From the NCBI GenBank assembly GCA_937124505.1, contig CAKZKV010000252.1, forward strand, positions 1-6,643: 6,643 nucleotides of DNA, read 5' to 3'. The first letter of the stretch is position 1, and the number at the start of each line of letters is the position of its first letter. The position numbers were made by a program, and so were the translations under genes. The stretch is from an uncultured Alphaproteobacteria bacterium. Its GTDB lineage: Bacteria; Pseudomonadota; Alphaproteobacteria; Micavibrionales; Micavibrionaceae. Positions 1 through 5,430 of this stretch are shown here, one piece after another. A model generated the notes under the pieces. That model searched no databases, was not told where the DNA came from, and saw nothing but the letters and a program-made list of their open reading frames with translations.

Positions 1-378
1 GATTTCCCGGCTCCAGTCAAAGGCCAGCCCCATCTGCAACATCTGTTGCTTCATTTCCTTGATGTTTGCATACGTCCAGTCGGAAGGATGCGTGTTATTC
101 TTGATCGCGGCATTTTCCGCTGGCAGGCCGAGCGCGTCCCAGCCCATCGGGTTCAGCACGTTATATCCCTGCGCTTTTCTGAAGCGGGCGACGACATCGG
201 ACAGGGTATAGTTGCGGACGTGTCCCATATGCAGGCGACCGGAAGGGTAAGGCAGCATGGCCAACACGTAATAAGCTTCTTTGGACGGGTCTTCGGTCAC
301 CTGAAAGCATTGTTGATCTTCCCAGACGGCCTGCCACTTTTGTTCGGTTTCTTTGATGTTATAGCGCTCTGTACTCAT
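1..378 (-). CDS. leuS: Leucine--tRNA ligase, N-terminal part (runs off the left edge)
   Basis: Cytoplasmic class Ia aminoacyl-tRNA synthetase that charges tRNA-Leu with leucine using ATP. Only the first 126 residues are present. They begin [19 protein letters not shown], the usual LeuS opening. The stretch [19 protein letters not shown] follows, containing the class I signature HMGH (HIGH motif) that binds ATP, and then [13 protein letters not shown], another strongly conserved LeuS block. The frame is open to the first base, so the rest of the gene lies outside. The start is the ATG complementary to 376-378; no good Shine-Dalgarno sequence precedes it. The stop of the upstream lipoprotein gene is 45 bases away on the same strand, so the two are probably co-transcribed. 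The family assignment is secure; the operon is inferred from spacing. Confidence 0.97.
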   Translation of the reverse strand, partial: MSTERYNIKETEQKWQAVWEDQQCFQVTEDPSKEAYYVLAMLPYPSGRLHMGHVRNYTLSDVVARFRKAQGYNVLNPMGWDALGLPAENAAIKNNTHPSDWTYANIKEMKQQMLQMGLAFDWSREI

Positions 379-393
379 AGAGCTGTTATAGCG
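358..393 (-). repeat. Direct repeat and small hairpin around the leuS start codon
   Basis: The nine bases CGCTATAAC (minus strand) occur twice, at 385-393 and 358-366, on either side of the leuS ATG. Between them the transcript could fold GCUCU (379-383) with AGAGC (366-370), which puts the AUG in an 8-nt loop. Both patterns are read directly. A function in leuS translation is speculation, and a 5-bp stem is weak. Confidence 0.35.
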
Positions 394-423
394 GGAGAAA
401 TTTCAAAAATCACGAGGAAATTT

Positions 424-993
424 TCAGTGCCAGAAGTCGAGGCCTTCGAGTTCGATTTTATCGCGGGCTTCCTTTAGCGTGCTGTGTCCGTCACGTCGGG
501 AAAATTCGTTATAGGCGGAGCCCAGAACGCCTTGCAGGCGTGAATCGTACAGGCAGGCGATTTTCTGCTTTTCCTTTTTGTCCAGCTTGTCCAGTCCGTT
601 TCGTAACTTGAAGCTGTAGCGGACGACCGCCTCATCAAAGCCGCCCGTATGCAGGGACAGACGTTTTGTGCGGTCTGCGGAGTAATAGGCCAGAAGCCCT
701 TGTGTATCAAAGCGGTCTTTCAGGCCGCAGGCGTTGTTTCCGCCTGTCTCTTTGGAGGAGTAAAAAACCCTCGTGCTGTAGCCGGGAACTTCATCGTCAG
801 GGTGGGAAATGTCTTTTTGACTGATCATTGGCGGCTCTGCCAGATAATTTTGTGTTGTAAGCTGATGTTCCGGTGGGCTGACAAGGGAGTAGGCGTTAAT
901 GCTGGTATTGTCTGTAAGTCTACCTGTTCCGCATCCTGTGATTAGAAAGAGAGCAGAACAACAAACTGCCAGACCTGCATATTTTTTTACCAT
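424..993 (-). CDS. Predicted lipoprotein of unknown function between the DUF3576 gene and leuS
   Basis: I do not recognise the family. From the start chosen here the protein has 189 residues. It opens with a short basic n-region (MVKK) and a hydrophobic core, then the lipobox I-T-G-C with the lipidated Cys at residue 21. This marks a lipoprotein exported by Sec and processed by signal peptidase II. Gly at +2 would allow sorting to the outer membrane. An in-frame ATG 36 bases upstream (1027-1029) would add MHFRHFCDRVLI and spoil the signal peptide, so I prefer the ATG at 991-993. The mature part is polar, with Cys89 and Cys147 that could form a disulfide, and a lysine-rich helical stretch near residues 136-146 (LDKLDKKEKQK). 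It sits 45 bases before leuS and 193 bases after the DUF3576 gene on the same strand. No function is proposed. Confidence 0.8.
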   Translation of the reverse strand: MVKKYAGLAVCCSALFLITGCGTGRLTDNTSINAYSLVSPPEHQLTTQNYLAEPPMISQKDISHPDDEVPGYSTRVFYSSKETGGNNACGLKDRFDTQGLLAYYSADRTKRLSLHTGGFDEAVVRYSFKLRNGLDKLDKKEKQKIACLYDSRLQGVLGSAYNEFSRRDGHSTLKEARDKIELEGLDFWH

Positions 994-1034
994 TATTAAC
1001 ACTCTATCACAAAAGTGCCGAAAATGCACGTTTT

Positions 1035-1052
1035 CTGCGCCTTGCAGCGCAG
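1035..1052. repeat. Inverted repeat CTGCGC / GCGCAG
   Basis: Six-base perfect arms (1035-1040 and 1047-1052) are separated by six bases, in the leader region of the minus-strand lipoprotein gene. No T-run follows on either strand, so it is not a canonical intrinsic terminator. It could be a leader hairpin. Confidence 0.4.
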
Positions 1053-1059
1053 TATTTCC

Positions 1060-1075
1060 GTTAAGATTCTCTTAA
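1060..1075 (-). promoter_or_regulatory. Candidate CtrA-binding site (TTAA-N7-TTAAC)
   Basis: On the minus strand the bases read TTAAGAGAATCTTAAC, an exact match to the alphaproteobacterial CtrA consensus TTAA-N7-TTAAC. The site lies about 67 bases upstream of the lipoprotein start at 993 and would face that gene and leuS. A further TTAA at 1080-1083 and one at 1090-1093 extend the cluster. The match is seen directly. CtrA binding is inferred, and AT-rich spacers can match by chance. Confidence 0.4.
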
Positions 1076-1186
1076 TTTATTAAGAAAGGTTAATTCCCGG
1101 TTTTTCAGCAAAATCAATGGGATGGAGCTGGCGCAACGAAACACACACGCTCGTTTCATTGAAACAGAGGTAAAAATAATTTAATC

Positions 1187-1720
1187 TCAGGACTCGATAT
1201 CGGCGACGCGCAACTGGCGGGCGCGGGTCAGAATAGCGTTTTCCAGCTGGCGTTCCGTGTCTGCTGAAACCGCAATGTCTTTCCAGGCCCCGCCTGATTT
1301 CTGCTGTTTGAAGACGCTGACTTTAATGCCGTCTGATTTCAGGGACTTGCTGAGGATCAGGACGTTCAGCTTCAGGCGCTCATTTAGCGTTTCCGCCGGG
1401 GAATACCAATCCGTTGTAATCACACCGCCGAACGGATCAGCCTTGTCCAGAGGCATAAAAGAGAACGTATCAAGTGAGGCGCGCCACAAATAAGAGTTGA
1501 CGCAAATGCCGTTATCTTCTTCGTCCTTGTTGCCACCAAACAGTGACAAACCATCCTTGCCGAAAATGCTGGGGGATTTGGCGTAAATATCGTCATTGGT
1601 TGAGGCCCTGTCCGCCCCGGTAGGGTATTTGGCTTCGCTTTTGACGCTGCTGCAATTGGTCAGAAGCAGCCCGCACAGCAAAAAGAGGATCGGAAAAAGA
1701 AGGATATTTGTATGTTTCAT
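1187..1720 (-). CDS. DUF3576 family lipoprotein
   Basis: A 177-residue exported protein of the DUF3576 family, which is of unknown biochemical function and typical of alphaproteobacteria. A hydrophobic signal (residues 6-21) leads to Cys23 in the context L-T-N-C. Asn at -1 is atypical, since lipoboxes usually have Gly, Ala or Ser there. A low-complexity linker follows. The family core begins near residue 71 with ICVNSYLWRASLDTFSFMPL, then ADPFGGVITTDWY, the N-E-R-L-K-L-N-V strand near 113-120, and RQLENAILTRARQLR close to the C-terminus. The length is normal for the family. The gene diverges from the porin gene and is the most upstream member of the minus-strand set ending in leuS. AAGAG just before the ATG may serve as ribosome binding site, and it lies within an inverted repeat. 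An envelope location is inferred from the signal sequence. Confidence 0.9.
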   Translation of the reverse strand: MKHTNILLFPILFLLCGLLLTNCSSVKSEAKYPTGADRASTNDDIYAKSPSIFGKDGLSLFGGNKDEEDNGICVNSYLWRASLDTFSFMPLDKADPFGGVITTDWYSPAETLNERLKLNVLILSKSLKSDGIKVSVFKQQKSGGAWKDIAVSADTERQLENAILTRARQLRVADIES

Positions 1721-1723
1721 ACA

Positions 1724-1747
1724 ATGCTCTTAGCACAAGCAGAGCAT
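1724..1747. repeat. Inverted repeat overlapping the DUF3576 ribosome binding region
   Basis: Seven-base perfect arms ATGCTCT (1724-1730) and AGAGCAT (1741-1747) are separated by ten bases. In the minus-strand transcript the second arm contains AGAG, the likely Shine-Dalgarno element of the DUF3576 gene starting at 1720. The fold could hide that element. It could equally be an operator in the divergent intergenic region. Confidence 0.4.
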
Positions 1748-1853
1748 CACGCAAACAGGAAAATCATATTGTCGTTGCCAAAAACAAGATTATGGAATGT
1801 TGCAAAAATCACACACATTAGAAAAAAATACAGGACCCTAGGCAATGCCTGCG

Positions 1854-1881
1854 TTGACGTGATTCGGGCATTCGATATATT
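1854..1881 (+). promoter_or_regulatory. Predicted sigma-70-type promoter of the porin gene
   Basis: The -35 element TTGACG (1854-1859) matches TTGACA at five of six positions. The -10 element TATATT (1876-1881) matches TATAAT at five of six. The spacer is 16 bases. Transcription would begin near 1888, giving a leader of about 84 nt. This is the best promoter match I found in the window and fits a strongly expressed outer-membrane protein. Confidence 0.6.
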
Positions 1882-1916
1882 TAACCCATCGTCGCGGACA
1901 AAGCGGTGATTCTGTA

Positions 1917-1930
1917 AGCCCACATGGGCT
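1917..1930 (+). repeat. Short hairpin in the porin leader
   Basis: AGCCCA and TGGGCT are perfect inverted arms around two bases; as RNA this gives a five-base-pair stem with an ACAU loop. It lies about 41 bases before the porin ATG, inside the predicted 5' leader. It may stabilise the mRNA or be a small-RNA target, but nothing in the sequence proves a role. Confidence 0.35.
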
Positions 1931-1971
1931 GTAACTTTAACATTCTTCTAAACCTAGATGGAGAAACATAA

Positions 1972-3228
1972 ATGAAAAAACTACTACTTAGCAGTGTCGC
2001 CCTTTGCGGATTGGCATTTGCGGCCCCGGCCATGGCGGGTGATCATGACGGCGGCGTTAAACTTGACCTTGGTGGATTCTACAAAGGTTACCTGACATAT
2101 ATTGATCAGGACACATCAGCCGGCCTGGAAGAGCGTAATCTCGACTGGCTGCAAAGCACAGAAATCCACATCGGTGGTGAAACAACTCTGGATAACGGCC
2201 TGACAATCGGTACACACTTTGAATTCGAAGTTGATGGTGATGAGTCTGCTGATGTTCAAGAGTCATATGCATACTTCTCAGGTGCTTATGGTCGCATCAA
2301 CACAGGTGCTGAAAACGGTGCGGTTTACCTGTTGCAGGTTGCAGCACCTTCTGCTGATTCAAACGTTGACGGTATCCGTCAGTATGTAAACCCTGTCAAC
2401 TATGCGATTACAGACTACTCTGGTATGGCTGACGGATTTACAACAGGTGAATTTATTGGTGCAACATCTGCAACAGCTGGTGCTGTTAACTTTGCAGGTA
2501 CTGGCACTGTTTCACTGTTCACTGAACTGGACTATGATGATGATGTCTCCGGATATTCCAATAAAATCACATACCTGACACCTGTTTTCCCTGTTTTCAG
2601 TGGTTTCCAAGCTGGTTTCTCTTACACACCTGAAAATGACGGTTCTAACCGTGAGCTGGACGGTGTTCATGCTGATGATAACGCTGGTCAATACGGCGAT
2701 GTCTATGAAATCGCTCTGCGTTATGCAGGTGAATTCGACGGCTTTGGCGTTGCCCTTGGCGGTGGTTTCACACATAACCAACTGGAAGCTGATATTGCTG
2801 CCGGATCAATTTACATTGAAGATGGCACAACAGCTGGTTTCCAGGCTGCAGAAGATACAAACATCGGTTTGGATGATCGTCAGTCATGGAACGTTGGTAT
2901 GGATCTGGACATTTCCGCATTCGGTCTCGGCGTAGCTTATGTTGCAGATGACATGGGAATCGACGGTAATGCCGATCGCGATACAGTCGTTGTTGGCTTG
3001 GACTACACAAACGGCCCTTGGAAACTGGGTGCGTCTTACCTGAATCAACAACAAGAGTTGATTGGTACTGACGAACTTGACACAGACCGTTACACAGGTG
3101 GTGTTGTTTACACATACGGCCCTGGAATGACATTCCGCGGTTCTATCAGCTACATTGACCATGAGACAGATACTCTTGGTGATGTTGAAGCTACATCTGT
3201 TCTGCTTGGTACACAAATCAACTTCTAA
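1972..3228 (+). CDS. Outer-membrane porin (Porin_4 / Gram-negative porin type)
   Basis: A 418-residue precursor of a beta-barrel porin, which would form a diffusion channel for small solutes in the outer membrane. A classical Sec signal peptide (MKKLLLSSVALCGLAFAAPAMA) has its likely cleavage after Ala22. The mature chain is rich in Gly, Asp and aromatic residues in alternating amphipathic strands. Examples are LDLGGFYKGYLTYI at the N-terminus and YRINTG-like loop segments such as AYGRINTGAENGAV. It ends in Phe (LLGTQINF), the C-terminal signature recognised by the BAM insertion machinery. GGAG at 1960-1963 lies eight bases before the ATG. A promoter lies upstream and a strong terminator downstream, so the gene is probably monocistronic. 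All 34 Thr codons are ACA (28) or ACT (6), unlike the neighbours. Substrate specificity cannot be read from the sequence. Confidence 0.92.
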   Translation: MKKLLLSSVALCGLAFAAPAMAGDHDGGVKLDLGGFYKGYLTYIDQDTSAGLEERNLDWLQSTEIHIGGETTLDNGLTIGTHFEFEVDGDESADVQESYAYFSGAYGRINTGAENGAVYLLQVAAPSADSNVDGIRQYVNPVNYAITDYSGMADGFTTGEFIGATSATAGAVNFAGTGTVSLFTELDYDDDVSGYSNKITYLTPVFPVFSGFQAGFSYTPENDGSNRELDGVHADDNAGQYGDVYEIALRYAGEFDGFGVALGGGFTHNQLEADIAAGSIYIEDGTTAGFQAAEDTNIGLDDRQSWNVGMDLDISAFGLGVAYVADDMGIDGNADRDTVVVGLDYTNGPWKLGASYLNQQQELIGTDELDTDRYTGGVVYTYGPGMTFRGSISYIDHETDTLGDVEATSVLLGTQINF

Positions 3229-3264
3229 GCAGACTGATATTTTAGTACATAGAATTTTTGACTC

Positions 3265-3293
3265 GGGCGATTCTTCGGAATCGCCCTTTTTTT
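3265..3293 (+). terminator. Rho-independent terminator of the porin gene
   Basis: GGGCGATTC (3265-3273) pairs perfectly with GAATCGCCC (3278-3286). The nine-base-pair stem is closed by the very stable C(UUCG)G tetraloop. Seven T residues follow (3287-3293). It starts 37 bases after the porin stop codon. Confidence 0.93.
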
Positions 3294-3321
3294 ATGACTC
3301 CAAAAGTTTTAAAACAAACAT

Positions 3322-3966
3322 ATGAGTATCTCTGAAAACCGCGCACGTTTGCTGAATGACATTGAAACGGTTCATCCGTCTGCAAAACTGATTGCCGTCA
3401 GTAAACGGCAGCCGGAGGAACGCATTGAAGAGGCTCTGGCCTCCGCACAGCGTATCTTTGGTGAAAACCGGGTACAGGAAGCCGTAACTCGCTGGCAAGA
3501 GCGGAAAAAAAATTACCCTGATCTGGAGTTGCACTTGATTGGCCCGTTGCAGACAAACAAGGTAAAAGAGGCAGTTGCCCTGTTTGACGTTATACAGGTC
3601 GTGGACCGTGAGAAGCTTGCCATCGCTCTCTCAAAGGAAATGGCCTTGCAAAAGCGTTTTTTGCCTTGCCTGATACAGGTCAATACTGGCGAAGAGGAGC
3701 AAAAAAGTGGTGTATTTCCTGCCCAACTAACTGATTTTTTAGGCTTTTGCCAGAAAACATGCCAATTGAATATACAGGGTTTGATGTGCATTCCACCGGC
3801 GGATGAGCCCCCTGCCCTGCATTTTGCCTTGCTCAAAAAACTCGCCGAAGAGAACGGTCTCAAAGACCTCAGCATGGGGATGAGTGGTGATTATATCGAT
3901 GCCTTGAAGCTGGGTGCCTCGATGGTTCGTGTGGGCACGACATTTTTTGGAGAACGTGATTTATGA
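3322..3966 (+). CDS. yggS: YggS/PLPBP family pyridoxal-phosphate homeostasis protein
   Basis: A cytoplasmic PLP-binding protein with an alanine-racemase-like TIM-barrel fold. It has no established enzyme activity and buffers free pyridoxal 5'-phosphate, affecting amino-acid and vitamin B6 balance. The 214 residues contain the family motifs in order: LIAVSK with the PLP-binding Lys28, FGENRVQE (46-53), HLIGPLQTNK, QVNTGEEEQKSG, GLMCIPP, and the phosphate-binding C-terminal block LSMGMSGDY...GASMVRVGTTFFGER. The N-terminus is slightly shorter than in E. coli, but an in-frame TAA at 3310-3312 rules out a longer start. No Shine-Dalgarno sequence is visible, and the ATG is only 28 bases after the porin terminator, so its promoter is not obvious. 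The gene ends 125 bases before the response regulator gene. The family assignment is firm. Confidence 0.95.
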   Translation: MSISENRARLLNDIETVHPSAKLIAVSKRQPEERIEEALASAQRIFGENRVQEAVTRWQERKKNYPDLELHLIGPLQTNKVKEAVALFDVIQVVDREKLAIALSKEMALQKRFLPCLIQVNTGEEEQKSGVFPAQLTDFLGFCQKTCQLNIQGLMCIPPADEPPALHFALLKKLAEENGLKDLSMGMSGDYIDALKLGASMVRVGTTFFGERDL

Positions 3967-3995
3967 AGAAAATACGGATTTTTTTAACAAAATAC

Positions 3996-4021
3996 TTGTA
4001 CAATAGGACATAAAAGTACAA
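3996..4021. repeat. Inverted repeat TTGTAC / GTACAA upstream of the response regulator
   Basis: Six-base perfect arms (3996-4001 and 4016-4021) have centres 20 bases apart, about two helical turns. They sit 36 to 61 bases upstream of the TATAAT element before the response regulator gene. This spacing is compatible with a dimeric regulator site, but the region is very AT-rich and chance cannot be excluded. Confidence 0.25.
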
Positions 4022-4056
4022 ATAATTTTTGATACCGAACTTCTTCTGGGGGTTTT

Positions 4057-4062
4057 TATAAT
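4057..4062 (+). promoter_or_regulatory. Perfect -10 element before the response regulator gene
   Basis: TATAAT is an exact sigma-70 -10 hexamer, 30 bases before the ATG at 4092. No matching -35 element sits 16-18 bases upstream (the bases there are ACCGAA/CCGAAC); TTGATA at 4029-4034 is 22 bases away, too far. If used, transcription would start near 4069 with a leader of about 23 nt, possibly helped by an activator. Confidence 0.4.
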
Positions 4063-4091
4063 ATAGACTCAATAAAAAATAATGTTTTGTT

Positions 4092-4583
4092 ATGAGCTTT
4101 AGATTTGAGCATTTAAACGTACTGGTTGTAGAGGATACACTTCCGATGCGGAAGATTATCCATGCGGTCTTAATGACGCTTGGCGTGGGAAACATACACA
4201 ATGCCAATAATGGTGACGAGGGGTTTGAGAGCTTTGTCAGGCACAATCAGGATATTATCATTACAGACTGGCACATGCCGACAGCCAGCGGGCTTGATCT
4301 GGTCAAAAGAATTCGCCGGGATGCCCTTTCCCCAAACCGTTTTGTTCCCATTATCATGATGACGGGCTACAGTGCCCTTCCGCGCGTTGCAGCGGCCAGA
4401 GATACGGGCGTGACGGAGTTTCTGGTGAAGCCTTTTTCGGCAGATGATCTGGCAAGGCGGATTGCGCACGTCATTAACAGGCCACGAGCTTTCGTTGAAT
4501 CCAAACATTATTTTGGGCCATGCCGCCGCAGGAGAAAAGATGTTGATTACAAAGGGGCAGAACGCCGCAAAGACAATTATTGA
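4092..4583 (+). CDS. CheY-like single-domain response regulator with basic C-terminal tail
   Basis: A 163-residue receiver protein that would take a phosphoryl group from a histidine kinase or phosphotransfer protein. All catalytic residues are present: the acidic pair Glu14-Asp15 for Mg2+, phosphoacceptor Asp59 (IIITDWHMP), Thr91 (MMTGY) and Lys113 (LVKPF). The receiver fold covers about residues 8-128. There is no DNA-binding or enzymatic output domain. Instead a tail of about 35 residues contains FVESKHYFGPCRRRRKD and ends YKGAERRKDNY. Tails of this kind (Y-F-G-P-x-R-R-R-R ... G-x-x-R-R) occur in a group of alphaproteobacterial receivers. No Shine-Dalgarno sequence is evident. The next gene begins 16 bases after the stop, so they very likely form an operon and act together. 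The signalling input is not visible. Confidence 0.92.
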   Translation: MSFRFEHLNVLVVEDTLPMRKIIHAVLMTLGVGNIHNANNGDEGFESFVRHNQDIIITDWHMPTASGLDLVKRIRRDALSPNRFVPIIMMTGYSALPRVAAARDTGVTEFLVKPFSADDLARRIAHVINRPRAFVESKHYFGPCRRRRKDVDYKGAERRKDNY

Positions 4584-4599
4584 TTTAAAGGAGAAGGGA

Positions 4600-5130
4600 A
4601 TGTCGTCCCAGCGTGAAATTGAAACCAGAATTATCCAGCCTTCCTATATTCTGCAGGCCAAAGTTGGATCAGGCCCCCTTGATCCCAGGAAAGTCGCCGA
4701 GTCGCAGCGTATTATTGATACCAACCAGGTTGATTTTGTGCCTCTGGGATTGGAACTTCTTGACCAGTTGGAGAAAACCATGAAAGAAGCCAGGGAAAAA
4801 CCAATGGATCCGGCGGAACTGCGGGAGCTTCTGACCCAGCCGATTATGCAGCTCAAGGGCAGTGCGTCGATGTTCAAGTATGATCTGATTGGCAGGCTGG
4901 CGAATGTTATGCTGAGTTTTCTCGAAACGATCAAAGAAGTTGACGATGATGCCTATGCAATTGTTGAGGCGCACCATAAAACTCTGCGTGCAATCATTAC
5001 CAAGCGTATGTCCGGCAGTGGAGGCGTGAATGGCCGGGCCTTTATTGATGAGTTAAAAGATGCCTGTCGCCGTTACTTTACCCGCAAAAATATTCCGATT
5101 ATGAGGGCCTTTGAAGTGGAGACGCCCTAA
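4600..5130 (+). CDS. Helical Hpt-like protein lacking the phospho-histidine, paired with the response regulator
   Basis: A 176-residue, mostly helical cytoplasmic protein. The segment [12 protein letters not shown] (81-92) resembles the Hpt active-site helix, whose usual form is H-x-L-K-G-S-[AS]. Here Met83 occupies the His position, so classical phosphotransfer through that site should not be possible. The helix continues through [18 protein letters not shown], and further helices lie near 117-136 and 147-161. His125-His126 (VEAHHKTL) lie in a later helix and are not in the usual position. The start is ATG 4600, preceded by AAAGGAG at 4587-4593 with six bases of spacing; an earlier in-frame start at 4444 would overlap the receiver gene by 140 bases and is rejected. 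The adjacent receiver suggests it binds or regulates that protein. The Hpt relation is my inference from the motif; otherwise the protein is hypothetical. Confidence 0.8.
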   Translation: MSSQREIETRIIQPSYILQAKVGSGPLDPRKVAESQRIIDTNQVDFVPLGLELLDQLEKTMKEAREKPMDPAELRELLTQPIMQLKGSASMFKYDLIGRLANVMLSFLETIKEVDDDAYAIVEAHHKTLRAIITKRMSGSGGVNGRAFIDELKDACRRYFTRKNIPIMRAFEVETP

Positions 5131-5135
5131 GGTGC

Positions 5136-5164
5136 TTGCCAAAAGGTCTAAAAACCAGTAGATA
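5136..5164 (+). promoter_or_regulatory. Weak candidate promoter for infA
   Basis: TTGCCA (5136-5141) matches the -35 consensus at five of six positions. TAGATA (5159-5164) stands 17 bases downstream as a poor -10 element. It lies in the 62-base gap before infA. It would separate infA expression from the signalling pair, but read-through is equally possible because no terminator is visible in the gap. Confidence 0.25.
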
Positions 5165-5192
5165 TCTCATACACAAACGAAAAAGTTATTCT

Positions 5193-5411
5193 ATGGCTAA
5201 AGAAGATTTAATTGAATTTAAAGGGGTTGTGACCGAAGTTTTGCCCAATGCAATGTTTCGTGTCACACTGGAAAACGACCATGAAATTCTGGCGCATTCC
5301 GCTGGTAAGATGCGTAAAAACCGTATCCGGGTTCTGGCCGGTGATAAGGTTGTGGTTGAAATGACGCCGTATGACCTGACAAAAGGTCGTATTATTTTCC
5401 GTGAGAAATAA
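5193..5411 (+). CDS. infA: Translation initiation factor IF-1
   Basis: An essential small ribosome-binding protein that occupies the 30S A site and works with IF-2 and IF-3 to select initiator tRNA. The 72 residues match the usual bacterial length exactly and form one S1/OB-fold domain. It begins [19 protein letters not shown], with [34 protein letters not shown] and the C-terminal block [16 protein letters not shown], all standard IF-1 sequence. A TTG start at 5136 would add 19 residues not found in the family, so the ATG at 5193 is chosen. No clear Shine-Dalgarno sequence is present. The maf start follows 19 bases after the stop, and the order infA - maf - RNase E/G is common in alphaproteobacteria, pointing to a shared transcript. 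Confidence 0.98.
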   Translation: MAKEDLIEFKGVVTEVLPNAMFRVTLENDHEILAHSAGKMRKNRIRVLAGDKVVVEMTPYDLTKGRIIFREK

Positions 5412-5430
5412 TAAAAATATAGGCTGTCCT

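Noticed and set aside
46..477. 143-residue plus-strand open frame at the left edge
   Set aside because: It lies antisense to the leuS N-terminus, which has unmistakable family motifs; the plus-strand protein resembles nothing known.
1035..1052. CTGCGC/GCGCAG hairpin as a terminator
   Set aside because: There is no T-run after the stem on either strand; kept only as an inverted repeat.
1712..1909. 65-residue plus-strand open frame before the porin
   Set aside because: It covers the divergent control region including the predicted porin promoter, has no ribosome binding site and shows no protein-like pattern.
2768..3133. Minus-strand open frames within the porin gene
   Set aside because: They are shadows of the strongly biased porin codons; no start signals and no recognisable protein.
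3306..3315. Palindrome GTTTTAAAAC before yggS as an operator
   Set aside because: A ten-base AT-rich palindrome is easily due to chance and nothing else supports it.
4444..4599. Longer start for the Hpt-like gene
   Set aside because: It would overlap the receiver gene by 140 bases, while ATG 4600 has an ideal AAAGGAG at proper spacing.
5136..5192. 19-residue N-terminal extension of IF-1 from a TTG
   Set aside because: IF-1 is 72 residues in most bacteria and begins MAKED; the extension is not family-like.
5401..5430. GTG start for maf overlapping the infA stop
   Set aside because: The ten extra residues are not Maf-like and ATG 5431 gives the normal N-terminus.
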